Source: JADJQU01 sp035490315 (GTDB lineage: Bacteria; Planctomycetota; UBA1135; GCA-002686595). Taken from it: a stretch of DNA of 27,338 nt. The position numbers were made by a program, and so were the translations under genes. The stretch spans positions 1 to 27,338 of the forward strand of contig DATHET010000186.1 in assembly GCA_035490315.1 (NCBI GenBank), written 5' to 3'. This document shows positions 7,464 through 15,380 of the stretch, in pieces. How positions within the stretch are numbered: position 1 is the stretch's first letter; the number at the start of each line of letters is the position of its first letter. The notes below the pieces were generated by a model. The model saw only the letters and a program-made list of their open reading frames with translations, made no database searches and was not told the origin of the DNA.

Positions 7464-8003
7464 ATGGAAATCGGCGCCCTGATCGCAGCCCTGGTGGCGC
7501 TGGTGATCGCCTTCGTCGCCATGTCCAAGGCCTCGTCCTTCGCGAAACGCATCGAGGAGGTCGAGATCGACGCGCGGCGGCGCGGCAAGAATTCTTCCGA
7601 GGAGCTGGAGGCGGCCCTCGCGACGCAGCGCGAGCTCCTGGCCCAGATCGCATCCGGCGCGAAATTGACGCGCGAGATGATCCTCGAAGGCCGCTTGTGG
7701 CACGACGTCGACGGAGCGCGGGCCAAGGCGCTGGTCGAGGCCGGAGCGCGTGTGCTCGACGTGCGCTCGAGCTCCGAAACCGCATCGGGAATCATCCCCG
7801 GCGCGCTGATCATCCCGATCGACGCGCTGGAAGAGCGCGTTCGCGAGCTGCCCAAGGACGAGCGCGGCTGGGTCGTGTACTGCGCCGCCGGCGGCCGCTC
7901 GGCCGCGGCCTGCGAATTCCTCTCTCACTCCGGCTACTCCGGCTTGCACAACCTGAACGGCGGCATCGGCGCCTGGGCCGGGACTCTGGCGCGCCCGAGT
8001 TGA
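7464..8003 (+). CDS. Membrane-anchored rhodanese-like protein
   Basis: The product is 179 aa from the ATG at 7464, one base after the FIST stop. Residues 4-20 form a single membrane helix (IGALIAALVALVIAFVAM), followed by a charged region likely to be a coiled coil (about 25-65). The rhodanese domain (about 75-175) has the LDVRSSSE entry motif, GIIPGALIIPID, and the active-site loop CAAGGRS with catalytic Cys140. The loop length fits a single-domain sulfurtransferase (GlpE/PspE type) that forms a persulfide on the cysteine. Positive-inside logic (KASSFAKRIEE after the helix) puts the catalytic domain in the cytoplasm. It may move sulfur or sense redox state for the FIST protein, but that link rests only on adjacency. 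Confidence 0.9.
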   Translation: MEIGALIAALVALVIAFVAMSKASSFAKRIEEVEIDARRRGKNSSEELEAALATQRELLAQIASGAKLTREMILEGRLWHDVDGARAKALVEAGARVLDVRSSSETASGIIPGALIIPIDALEERVRELPKDERGWVVYCAAGGRSAAACEFLSHSGYSGLHNLNGGIGAWAGTLARPS

Positions 8004-8041
8004 GATCGATGGAAGCGCGGGCTTCCCGCGGAGGGCTTCGC

Positions 8042-8047
8042 TACGAT
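8042..8047 (+). promoter_or_regulatory. Candidate -10 element (TACGAT) upstream of the acylase
   Basis: TACGAT lies 11 bases before the GTG at 8059, in the 55-bp gap after the rhodanese gene. No clear -35 is visible and there is no Shine-Dalgarno sequence. It could give the acylase its own very short-leader message. Confidence 0.3.
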
Positions 8048-8058
8048 CCCGTGAACTC

Positions 8059-10401
8059 GTGAAAGCTCGCAAGCTCGTTCGAATCGGGCTGGTCCTCGTC
8101 CTGCTCGCCGTCCTTGCCGTCGGCCTGGGATTCGGCTGGCTGTTTCGCACCGGCCGTCCAGCTCGCAGCGGCTCGGTCGCCCTGTTCGAGCTCGCCGGCC
8201 CGGTGACCGTGCGCTTCGACAGCTGGGCCGTGCCCCACGTCGAGGCCCAGAACGTGCGCGATCTCGCGATGGCGATGGGCTGGCTGCACGCGAGCGAGCG
8301 CATGGTGCAGATGGAGCTCGGCCGCCGCTCCGCCTTCGGCCGCCTCTCGGAAATCCTGGGCGGCGACACGATCGCCCTGGACCGCGAAGCCCTCGAGCTG
8401 CGCCTGGGCGAGACCGCCGAGCGCCTGGTCGACAGCTTGAGCGTCGAGCACCGCGGCCTGCTCGAAGCCTACGCGCTCGGCGTCAACTCCTGGCTCGACC
8501 GCAACAAGAGCGGCCTCCCGCCCGAGCTCGCCGTGCTGCGCGTCAAGCCCAAGCCGTGGCGCGTGGCGGACAGCCTCGCCTTCATGCTGCTGCTCTCGCG
8601 CGACCTGTCGTATCCGATGCACTTCGAGGAGCTGCGCTGGCAATGGCTCGCGCGCGCCGGCGCCGAGCGCCTGCGCGACGTCAGCGGCGGAACGGCGATC
8701 GACGTCGATCCGGAAATCGCGGCCTACGTGCAGGCCCACGCCCAGGACAAGCCGGAGTCCCCGACCTCGACCGAGCCGGTCAAGAACGGCAGCAACAGCT
8801 GGGCGCTCGGCTCCTCGCGCACGAAGAACGAAGCCCCGCTGGTCGCCAACGATCCGCACCTGAGCCTCGGCGTTCCGAGCCTGTGGTACCAGGCGCTGCT
8901 GCGCTCGCCCGAATACGAAGCGATGGGCATGACCGTGCCCGGCATGCCCTTCGTGATCATTGGCCAGAACGCGAACCTCGCCTGGTCCTTCACGAATACC
9001 GAGCTCGACACCAACGACCTGTTCGTCGAGGAGCTCTCGAGCGACGGAGCGAGCGTGCGCCGCGGCGAGCAATTCGTCCCGTTGACGCGCGAGAAGGCGA
9101 GCATCCCGGTGCGCGGCAAGAGCCCTCTTTCCATCGACCTGTTTCGCAGCGACATCGGCCCGTTCTTCCCCGCCGACCGCGCCCACGGATTGCCGCCGCG
9201 CTCCCTGGCCTGGACTTCCTACGAAGTGTTCGATCCGCTGGATGCCTTCTACGGCCTGGCGCGAGCGCAATCGGTCGCCGACGTCCCCGCCGTGTGCGCG
9301 AGCTTCGTCTGCCCCGTGCAGAACATCGTTTTCGCCGATCGCCGCGGCGGCCTGGCCTTCACCCTGCTCGGCCGCGTGCCCGATCGCGCCGCGGGCGACG
9401 GCCGCCTGCCACTGCCCGCCTGGAATCCCGCTCGCCGCTGGCGCGGACTGCGCCCCGCGAGCGACAACCCGCGCATCAATGCTCCGGTCGAAGATTTCCT
9501 GGCCACCGCCAACAACGACGTGCGGCCGCCGGGTTTCGCGCTCGATTTGCCCGCCGAATTCGACATGGACTTCCGCGTGCAACGGATCCGCGAGCGCATT
9601 GTCGCCGGCAAGGCCTGGTGGCCCGCGGACGTGGCCGAGGTCCAGGCCGACGTGACTTCGCTCTACGCCCGCCGCGTGGTCGCGCTGCTCCCGGAAACCG
9701 TCGAGGGCGAAGCCGCCTTCGCACGGCGCGCCCTGGTTGCCTGGGACGGAACCATGGAAGTGCGCGGAGCCGCGGCCCTGTTCGTGCTCTTCGAGCGCGA
9801 GTTCTTCACTGCCGTCTACGGCGACGAGCTGGCCCAGTTCAAGCTCACCGCCCTGCCGGGTTTTTCGCGCGGCGAATCCCTGCTCGCGGCCCTCGACGGC
9901 AGCCTGCCGCCGGTCTGGTTCGACGATCTGTCCACCAACGGGCGCGTGGAGACTCTGGTCGACGCCCTGCAAGGCTCGTTGACTCGCGCGTGGCGCGAAG
10001 GCTCCAAGCGCTTCGGCCGCGAAGTGCTCGAGTGGGACTACGGCGAGCTGCACACCTGGACGCTGCGCCATCCCCTCGACGCCATGCCGTTTGGCGAGCG
10101 CTTCCTCGACCGCGGCCCCTTCCCGATGCCAGGCTCCTCGACGACCATCGCAGCCTTCTCGGGGCGCTGGCGCGGCGACCACATGGAAGTCACGCACGGG
10201 CCTTCGATGCGCTGGATCGCGGACACAGGGAATCCCGATCGTTCGATGTGCGTGCTGCCAGCGGGCCAGAGTGGGCATCCGGCGGACGATCACTACGCGG
10301 ATCAGCTGCCGGTTTTCCGCTCGGGCAAGACCCACGCGATGCAGTGGAGCGAGGCGGCGATCGCGAAGGCGACGGTTTCGACGCTGACCCTGACGCCCTG
10401 A
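8059..10401 (+). CDS. Penicillin acylase family protein (Ntn hydrolase)
   Basis: The product is 780 aa from a GTG start, the usual length for a precursor of this family. Residues 8-28 form a signal anchor (LVRIGLVLVLLAVLAVGLGF). The alpha-chain part contains the typical G.LHA.ERM.QMEL.RR...GRLSE segment. The autoprocessing site is at NGSNSWAL, so Ser245 would be the nucleophile and the first residue of the mature beta chain; NDPHL and GQNANLAWSFTN are the expected beta-chain motifs, with the Asn of the latter helping to form the oxyanion hole. Members cut amide bonds of acylated compounds such as beta-lactams, N-acyl-homoserine lactones or lipopeptides; the substrate cannot be read from the sequence. 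It acts outside the cytoplasmic membrane. It follows the rhodanese gene by 55 bp and may have its own promoter. Confidence 0.93.
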   Translation: MKARKLVRIGLVLVLLAVLAVGLGFGWLFRTGRPARSGSVALFELAGPVTVRFDSWAVPHVEAQNVRDLAMAMGWLHASERMVQMELGRRSAFGRLSEILGGDTIALDREALELRLGETAERLVDSLSVEHRGLLEAYALGVNSWLDRNKSGLPPELAVLRVKPKPWRVADSLAFMLLLSRDLSYPMHFEELRWQWLARAGAERLRDVSGGTAIDVDPEIAAYVQAHAQDKPESPTSTEPVKNGSNSWALGSSRTKNEAPLVANDPHLSLGVPSLWYQALLRSPEYEAMGMTVPGMPFVIIGQNANLAWSFTNTELDTNDLFVEELSSDGASVRRGEQFVPLTREKASIPVRGKSPLSIDLFRSDIGPFFPADRAHGLPPRSLAWTSYEVFDPLDAFYGLARAQSVADVPAVCASFVCPVQNIVFADRRGGLAFTLLGRVPDRAAGDGRLPLPAWNPARRWRGLRPASDNPRINAPVEDFLATANNDVRPPGFALDLPAEFDMDFRVQRIRERIVAGKAWWPADVAEVQADVTSLYARRVVALLPETVEGEAAFARRALVAWDGTMEVRGAAALFVLFEREFFTAVYGDELAQFKLTALPGFSRGESLLAALDGSLPPVWFDDLSTNGRVETLVDALQGSLTRAWREGSKRFGREVLEWDYGELHTWTLRHPLDAMPFGERFLDRGPFPMPGSSTTIAAFSGRWRGDHMEVTHGPSMRWIADTGNPDRSMCVLPAGQSGHPADDHYADQLPVFRSGKTHAMQWSEAAIAKATVSTLTLTP

Positions 10402-10513
10402 GCGCGCCCCGGCTCGCCGCGAAATGCAGCGGTAGAGGCTTCCGCCCATGGAAGCTGCAAAGAGTTGAACCTGGATCGCCCCGCGCTCCGTTCCATGCGC
10501 GAGAGTTGCAGAC

Positions 10514-11947
10514 GTGGCCCTGGAAAATCAAAGGACGGGCGAGGCTTGGCTGGAGCACGCGACGGCTCTGCGCTCCCTGGCGGCAGCACTGACCAGCGAC
10601 GGGAGCGAAGCCGATGACCTCGTGCAGGAAACCTGGCTGCGCGCGCTTCGCAAGGGCGACACTTCCGACCGTCCGCGCTCGTGGTGGTCGACGGTGTTGC
10701 GAAATCTGGTTCGCGACCGTGCGCGCGAGCGATCGCGACGCTCGCACACCGAGCGCCAGTCGGCGCGTCCCGAGAGACAGCCCAGCGAGCTCGAGCTCCT
10801 GGGCCAACTCGAGATCGCGCAGCGCGTCGCCGCGGAAGTCGCAAGACTGGCCGAGCCCTACCGCGCGACGCTTCACATGCGCTACTTCCAGGGCTCGAGC
10901 CTCGAAGAGATCGCCGAGCGATCGCGGTTGCCGCTGGAGACGATCCGCACGCGACATCGCCGCGGACTGACGCTCCTGCGCGACCGCATGGACCGCGCCA
11001 GCGGCGGCGACCGCAGCGCGTGGACTCAGGCACTCGCCGCGATCGCCTTCCGCGGCAAGCCAATGGCGCTGGCGACCGTGGGTGGTTCCCTCATTTCCGT
11101 CGGAGGTATCGCGTTGAGTGCGAAAACTGCCGTGGGGATCGCGACTGCGATCGTGCTGGGCGTTTGCGGGTACCTTCTGCTGCCCGATCGAGAAGGCACG
11201 CCGGTCTCCATCGACCGAGCCGAGACCGCCGCGGTGTCCGAGGATCGCGCTCAAGCACCGAACGTGCAGCCCGAAGCGAATCCGCTACCGGCCCGCGTCG
11301 TTGCAATCGGACCGGAGCCTGCTCCGCCTTCGACAACCGTCGGCGAGTACCTCGAGACCTACTGGGGCGAGCTCTGGCCCGAGATGAAAGCAGATTACGA
11401 GGGCTATTGTTTGCTCACTGGCCAGCCGGAACTCCTGTCGAAACCCTTGGAGAAACTGCCGCCGCCATGGGAGTCGGCCGCCCCGCGAATCGAGCAGTGG
11501 CTTTTCCGCGACGACGGCCCGACCACTGTCGACTCTCTCGTTGGATGGCGATCCGAGCCCTTCACCAAGCAAGAACTGGAACAGAGATTCGAGATCCTGC
11601 CGAGTCGTGATCTTGATGCATCCCAGCTCGCGGCCATGGATGAGATCGCACAGGCCCACGACGCGGTGATCCGCTTGCATGCTGGAGCCTGGGTGTCCGG
11701 CCTTCAGGAGGCCACCCATGCTCGGTGGCTCTCGGGAGACTACGAGCGGAGTCCCATCCTCCCGCCGATGCCTCTGAATCTGGGTCCGATCATGAGCACG
11801 CACACGACCATGCGAGACGACTGGTGCGTGATCATGACCTTCAGGCGCGAAGATTATCCCTTGCTCGCGGACACGATGGATGCCCTGACCGCCGCCAAGA
11901 CGGCTCGCGACGACGAAGTCTGGCGCTACCTGAAGACGTTGCAATAA
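10514..11947 (+). CDS. ECF RNA polymerase sigma factor with membrane-linked C-terminal extension
   Basis: The product is 477 aa from a GTG start, against about 160-200 for a plain ECF sigma factor. Region 2 lies at about 15-75 (ADDLVQETWLRALRKG, RSWWSTVLRNLVRDRAR) and binds the -10 element and core polymerase. Region 4 lies at about 105-160 (LEEIAERSRLPLETIRTRHRRGLTLLRDRM), a helix-turn-helix for -35 recognition. A hydrophobic part follows, a segment at 184-201 and a clear membrane helix at 205-223. A proline-rich linker and a 200-residue domain I do not recognise (about 265-477) complete the protein. With one helix the tail is outside the membrane; with two it returns to the cytoplasm. No anti-sigma gene is adjacent, so the tail may hold or sense in its place. 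Confidence 0.9.
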   Translation: MALENQRTGEAWLEHATALRSLAAALTSDGSEADDLVQETWLRALRKGDTSDRPRSWWSTVLRNLVRDRARERSRRSHTERQSARPERQPSELELLGQLEIAQRVAAEVARLAEPYRATLHMRYFQGSSLEEIAERSRLPLETIRTRHRRGLTLLRDRMDRASGGDRSAWTQALAAIAFRGKPMALATVGGSLISVGGIALSAKTAVGIATAIVLGVCGYLLLPDREGTPVSIDRAETAAVSEDRAQAPNVQPEANPLPARVVAIGPEPAPPSTTVGEYLETYWGELWPEMKADYEGYCLLTGQPELLSKPLEKLPPPWESAAPRIEQWLFRDDGPTTVDSLVGWRSEPFTKQELEQRFEILPSRDLDASQLAAMDEIAQAHDAVIRLHAGAWVSGLQEATHARWLSGDYERSPILPPMPLNLGPIMSTHTTMRDDWCVIMTFRREDYPLLADTMDALTAAKTARDDEVWRYLKTLQ

Positions 11948-11985
11948 GCGCGCGCAGAGCAGTGGTCGAGATGCGCGCCTGTCCG

Positions 11986-11991
11986 TACGCT
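11986..11991 (+). promoter_or_regulatory. Candidate -10 element (TACGCT) of a leaderless mRNA
   Basis: TACGCT ends 5 bases before the ATG at 11997, and there is no room for a ribosome-binding site in a message started downstream of it. The -35 region is not convincing. Confidence 0.35.
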
Positions 11992-11996
11992 CTGGC

Positions 11997-12812
11997 ATGA
12001 GCAATACGGATTGGATCGAGCGCGACCTCGCCCTGGCCATCCACGCGGCGCGCGAAGCAGGCCGGCGTGTGCAGGGTTTGAGACTCACAGGACGCTGGAA
12101 AGACGAGTCGATGATCGCCGACATCGGCGATCAGGCGGCGGATGGCTATCTGCGCGGGCTGCTCGAGGGTCGCTGTCCCGACGACGGCGTGCTGTCAGAG
12201 GAGACGGCCGACTCGAGCCTGCGCCAATCCAAATCGCGCGTGTGGATCGTCGATCCGCTCGACGGAACGAAGGAATACAGCCAGCTTCGCGACGACTGGG
12301 CCGTGCACGTCGCGCTGTGCATCGATGGAAAGTGCGCGCTCGGCGCGGTCGCTCTACCGGCAACGGATCAGGTCATGTGGGGCGTCGCGATCGAGGGCAA
12401 GGAGCGCGGTGGAGTGGAGGGCGGTGGCTCGCTTCTCTCTGGAGACAGCCCGCAACCGGCGAAACCGCGCATGGTGGTGTCACGGTCGCACACGCCCGAG
12501 TGGATCACGAAGTTCGCGCAGATCCTCGGCGTCGGCGAGCAGCAGCCGACCGGAAGCGTCGGGTACAAGGTCTCGCGATTGCTCTTCGGAACCGCGGACG
12601 TGTACGTGCACAAGAAAGGCCTGAAGGAGTGGGACACCTGCGCGCCGGAGACCGTGGCGCGCGCCCTAGGTTGGACAGTGTGCAAGCTGCGCGGCGAAGC
12701 GCATCGCTACAACCTGCCCGATCCGAAGAACCACGAGCTCGTGATCTGCAGGTCGAAGGAAAAGGCGCGCGTGCTCGCGGCCCTAGCTCAATCAGGCGCT
12801 CTCGAAGCCTGA
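11997..12812 (+). CDS. Inositol-monophosphatase family phosphatase, CysQ-like 3'(2'),5'-bisphosphate nucleotidase
   Basis: The product is 271 aa, the usual length. The metal-binding set of the lithium-sensitive phosphatase family is present: acidic residues in LSEETAD (Glu68/69), Asp86 and Asp89 in WIVDPLDGTKEY, and Asp213 in EWDTCAPE. The sequence DPLDGTKEYS and the WDTCAPE ending favour the CysQ/BAP branch, which removes the 3'-phosphate of PAP made during sulfate assimilation, over true inositol monophosphatases. The enzyme is cytoplasmic and Mg-dependent. It lies 49 bp after the sigma factor gene with its own candidate -10, so it may be expressed separately. No other sulfate-assimilation gene is in the window. 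A sugar-phosphate substrate is the main alternative. Confidence 0.88.
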   Translation: MSNTDWIERDLALAIHAAREAGRRVQGLRLTGRWKDESMIADIGDQAADGYLRGLLEGRCPDDGVLSEETADSSLRQSKSRVWIVDPLDGTKEYSQLRDDWAVHVALCIDGKCALGAVALPATDQVMWGVAIEGKERGGVEGGGSLLSGDSPQPAKPRMVVSRSHTPEWITKFAQILGVGEQQPTGSVGYKVSRLLFGTADVYVHKKGLKEWDTCAPETVARALGWTVCKLRGEAHRYNLPDPKNHELVICRSKEKARVLAALAQSGALEA

Positions 12813-12883
12813 GATCGAAAACTCAGGCTGCAGGATTCCACAAGGTCCTCAGGCTTTCGCATCGCCAGCCTGACTTCGCGATC
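12813..12883. terminator. Symmetric palindrome between convergent genes, possible bidirectional terminator
   Basis: TCAGGCTG (12823-12830) pairs with CAGCCTGA (12866-12873), and GATCG (12813-12817) with CGATC (12879-12883). The two stems are separated by a 5-by-5 internal loop (AAAAC against CTTCG). It starts directly after the phosphatase stop and ends 8 bases before the stop of the first RCC1 gene. The A-run in one side and the position suggest transcription termination, but the 35-base loop is long. Confidence 0.4.
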
Positions 12884-12891
12884 GAGCCCTC

Positions 12892-15126
12892 CTACGGCCC
12901 AATCACGAACGCCAGACCATTCGTGAGTCCAATGTTGTTCGGCGCGGCGAAGCCTGGATCGCGGCTCCAATACTGCGCGTGAACCGTCTGCCCCGCCCCG
13001 AGGAAGTTGTTCTGGATGTAGGCGTGGCCGAAGTGGAACGAGTACTGCCCGGAGCAGTCGTTCGCGGGCGCGGGTGTCCCGCCGGACTGTTGCCCAGCGG
13101 TACGGATCACTGGCGCGGACAAGCACAGCGTTCCGCCGCCGAGCGGGGTCGAGCCGGGCTGCATGCTCCAGATCATGAGGCCGGGTTTGCGGTTCAGGAC
13201 GCTCGAGGCGGTGACGTGGAAGTCATCGGTGGGGCCGGACGATGTGGGAGAGCCGAGCCAGCCGATGCTCGGGGAGCATCCCTGCGAATTGATTTTCGCC
13301 GTGCAATAGGTGCTCGGCGAAGGAGTGCCGTCCACCATCGCGACGTTGAGATAGGTGCCCGCGCTGATTCGAGTGTAGGAGGACCCGATCGGGAGCGCCG
13401 GGACGAGATTCAATCCATATCGGTCATCTCCCCACGCATCGAGAAGGCCATCGCTTCTCCGTGCGAGTGAGTGATATCCACCCGCAGCAATCTCTACATA
13501 GGAGACGCCGTTGGGCAGCGACGGAACGTTGCACTGGCCATGCTCGTTGGCGCCGAATGCGATCACGATGCCATTGCTCAGGCGAGTGAGCGTGTGGCTC
13601 CCGGACAAGTCCCCGCCTCCTGCGACCTCGACATAGGAAAGCCCATTCGGAAGCAAGGGAACATTGCACTGACCATTGCTGTTGTCGCCCCACGCGATTG
13701 CGGTTCCGTCGCTCCGAATGGCAACGGTGTGGTAACTTCCCGCAGTGACTGCGGTGTAGGCAAGCCCGGGCGGCAACACAGGCACGTTGCATTGCCCCTT
13801 GTCGTTCCGGCCCCACGCAATGATCGACCCATCGCTGCGCCGGGCGACGCTGTGATCCCATCCCGCTGCGATCTCGACGAAGGAAACACCGTTGGGTAGC
13901 GGCGGAACGTTGCACTGGCCGAAGCTATTGCCACCCCACGCGGCTGCGGTGCCGTCGCTGAGACGCGCGAGCGAATGGTAGTGGCCCGCCGCAATCTCGA
14001 CGTACTGGAGCAATGGCGGCAATGCGGGTACGTTGCACTCGCCCGTGAGGTTGCGTCCCCAGGACACGACGACGCCGTCGCTGCGCCGGGCAAGCGTGTG
14101 TTCACTGCCCGCCGCGATTTCCACGTAGGGAGATCCCTGGGGAGCGGATGGCGCGTTGCACTGGCTGTACTGGTTTCGCCCACAGGTCACGACCGTTCCG
14201 TCACTCCGCCGCGCGACGGTGTGGTTCCAGCCCATCGCGACTTCGACATACGTCAGCCCGGGTGGAAGCGCGGGGATGTTGCATTGCCCGAACTGATTCC
14301 CGCCCCACGGCACCAGACTGCCGTCGCTGAGTCTCGCGGCGGAGTGACTCGAGCCCGCCGCAACTTCGACGACTGTGGGTCCCGCGGGGAAGCTGGGCAC
14401 ATTGCATTCACCCTGACCGTTGTATCCCCAGGCAACGACGATTCCGTCGCTCCGACGGGCGACGATGTGTTCCTGACAGGCCGCGATCTCGACGTACACG
14501 ACCCCGGGGGGCAACGAGGGAATGTTCTGCAGCCCGCTGGATGACGCCCCCCAGACGAGAAGCGTCCCGTCGCTCCTGCGCGCGACCGAATAGTATCCGC
14601 CGCACTCGACATCGACGTAGGTGAGGCCGGCAGGCAGGGCGGGCACGTTGCACTGGCCGAAAGTATTGGCACCCCATGCCTTGATCGTGCCGTTGCTTCG
14701 CCTGGCAAGGCTATGCTCGCCCCCCGCTGCGACCTCCACATAGGTGAGCCCCGCAGGCAGAGCAGGCACGTTGCACTGATGGCTGAAGTTGGCCCCCCAG
14801 GCAACTGCGTTCCCGTCACTTCGGAGGGCAAGCGCGTGGCCGCCCCCCGTCGAGACGTCAGCATAGGTCGTCCCGTTCGGCGGCGCGGGGATGGTGCCGA
14901 GGTTGGTACCCCAGTTCACCACCGAACCGTCTCCGCGCCGTGCGATCGTCACATCCATCCCAGCGGCGATCTGCGCAAAAGGTTCCGAGTTCCAGCGGCT
15001 ATCGAAGACCTGTGCCCCCCAGCCGACAAGGTTCGCTTCCTGTGCACTCGCGTTTCCGAGTGAGCACACCACGACCGCTCCAGCGGCCGCGAGCAACATG
15101 AAACTGTGGCGGATCGTGCTGAACAT
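12892..15126 (-). CDS. Secreted RCC1-repeat propeller protein A with planctomycete C-terminal domain
   Basis: The product is 744 aa. The ATG at 15126 has a Shine-Dalgarno AGGGAG seven bases upstream and begins a signal peptide (cleavage after NASA, residue 28). The body is made of 41-residue RCC1-type repeats of the form YVEIAAGxxHSLARRSDGxxxAWGxNxxGQCNVPxLPxGxx. I count 13 complete repeats plus half a repeat at each end that together would make a fourteenth blade. Residues 607-744 are the four-cysteine domain shared with the FG-GAP protein and RCC1 protein B. No enzyme motif is visible. The role is presumably extracellular binding, which is inference. The first repeat is short (38 residues), the twelfth long (45), and the seventh has Cys for the usual Trp. 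G+C is visibly lower than in its paralogue B. Confidence 0.9.
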   Translation of the reverse strand: MFSTIRHSFMLLAAAGAVVVCSLGNASAQEANLVGWGAQVFDSRWNSEPFAQIAAGMDVTIARRGDGSVVNWGTNLGTIPAPPNGTTYADVSTGGGHALALRSDGNAVAWGANFSHQCNVPALPAGLTYVEVAAGGEHSLARRSNGTIKAWGANTFGQCNVPALPAGLTYVDVECGGYYSVARRSDGTLLVWGASSSGLQNIPSLPPGVVYVEIAACQEHIVARRSDGIVVAWGYNGQGECNVPSFPAGPTVVEVAAGSSHSAARLSDGSLVPWGGNQFGQCNIPALPPGLTYVEVAMGWNHTVARRSDGTVVTCGRNQYSQCNAPSAPQGSPYVEIAAGSEHTLARRSDGVVVSWGRNLTGECNVPALPPLLQYVEIAAGHYHSLARLSDGTAAAWGGNSFGQCNVPPLPNGVSFVEIAAGWDHSVARRSDGSIIAWGRNDKGQCNVPVLPPGLAYTAVTAGSYHTVAIRSDGTAIAWGDNSNGQCNVPLLPNGLSYVEVAGGGDLSGSHTLTRLSNGIVIAFGANEHGQCNVPSLPNGVSYVEIAAGGYHSLARRSDGLLDAWGDDRYGLNLVPALPIGSSYTRISAGTYLNVAMVDGTPSPSTYCTAKINSQGCSPSIGWLGSPTSSGPTDDFHVTASSVLNRKPGLMIWSMQPGSTPLGGGTLCLSAPVIRTAGQQSGGTPAPANDCSGQYSFHFGHAYIQNNFLGAGQTVHAQYWSRDPGFAAPNNIGLTNGLAFVIGP
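13328..15022 (-). repeat. RCC1 tandem repeats (41 codons, about 123 bp each), 13 plus two half-repeats
   Basis: This is a coding repeat array. Successive units share GQCNVP, HSLARRSDG and AWG at 123-bp spacing. DNA identity between units is moderate, so these are old, diverged repeats rather than recent slippage products. Confidence 0.9.
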
Positions 15127-15380
15127 TTTCGCTCTCCCTGTAGATGCGATTGAGGTGAGGACCCTGGTCGTCGAACCTGGAATCAATTCTGCGCGTCGGG
15201 GCGTAGGCGTATCAGCGTAGCACCTCCTCGCAATCTCGGGACACCCATGCGTCGAGCCGCGAGTGTGCAGCGATCCGCCACCTATCCGCGGTCTGCCCTG
15301 AGGTTTCAGCCCCGCTGACCTTCTCCCCAAGCTCTCAGGCAATTGCGGCGCACGGAAGCCTCGAACGAGATGCTCCTCCC

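Noticed and set aside
8041..10449. An 802-codon open frame on the minus strand
   Set aside because: It lies opposite the penicillin acylase gene, is rich in Arg, Ala, Gly, Gln and His with no recognisable domain, and is a typical antisense shadow of GC-rich coding DNA.
10438..10455. Small hairpin GCTTCC-GCCCAT-GGAAGC after the acylase gene
   Set aside because: It is only 6 bp with no T-run, so too weak to call a terminator.
15171..15180. TCGAACCTGG in an intergenic region, matching the inner part of the IR2 tip; a similar TGAACCTGG at about 10464
   Set aside because: These are single 9-10 base matches with no palindrome around them; chance matches of this length are plausible in a window this size.
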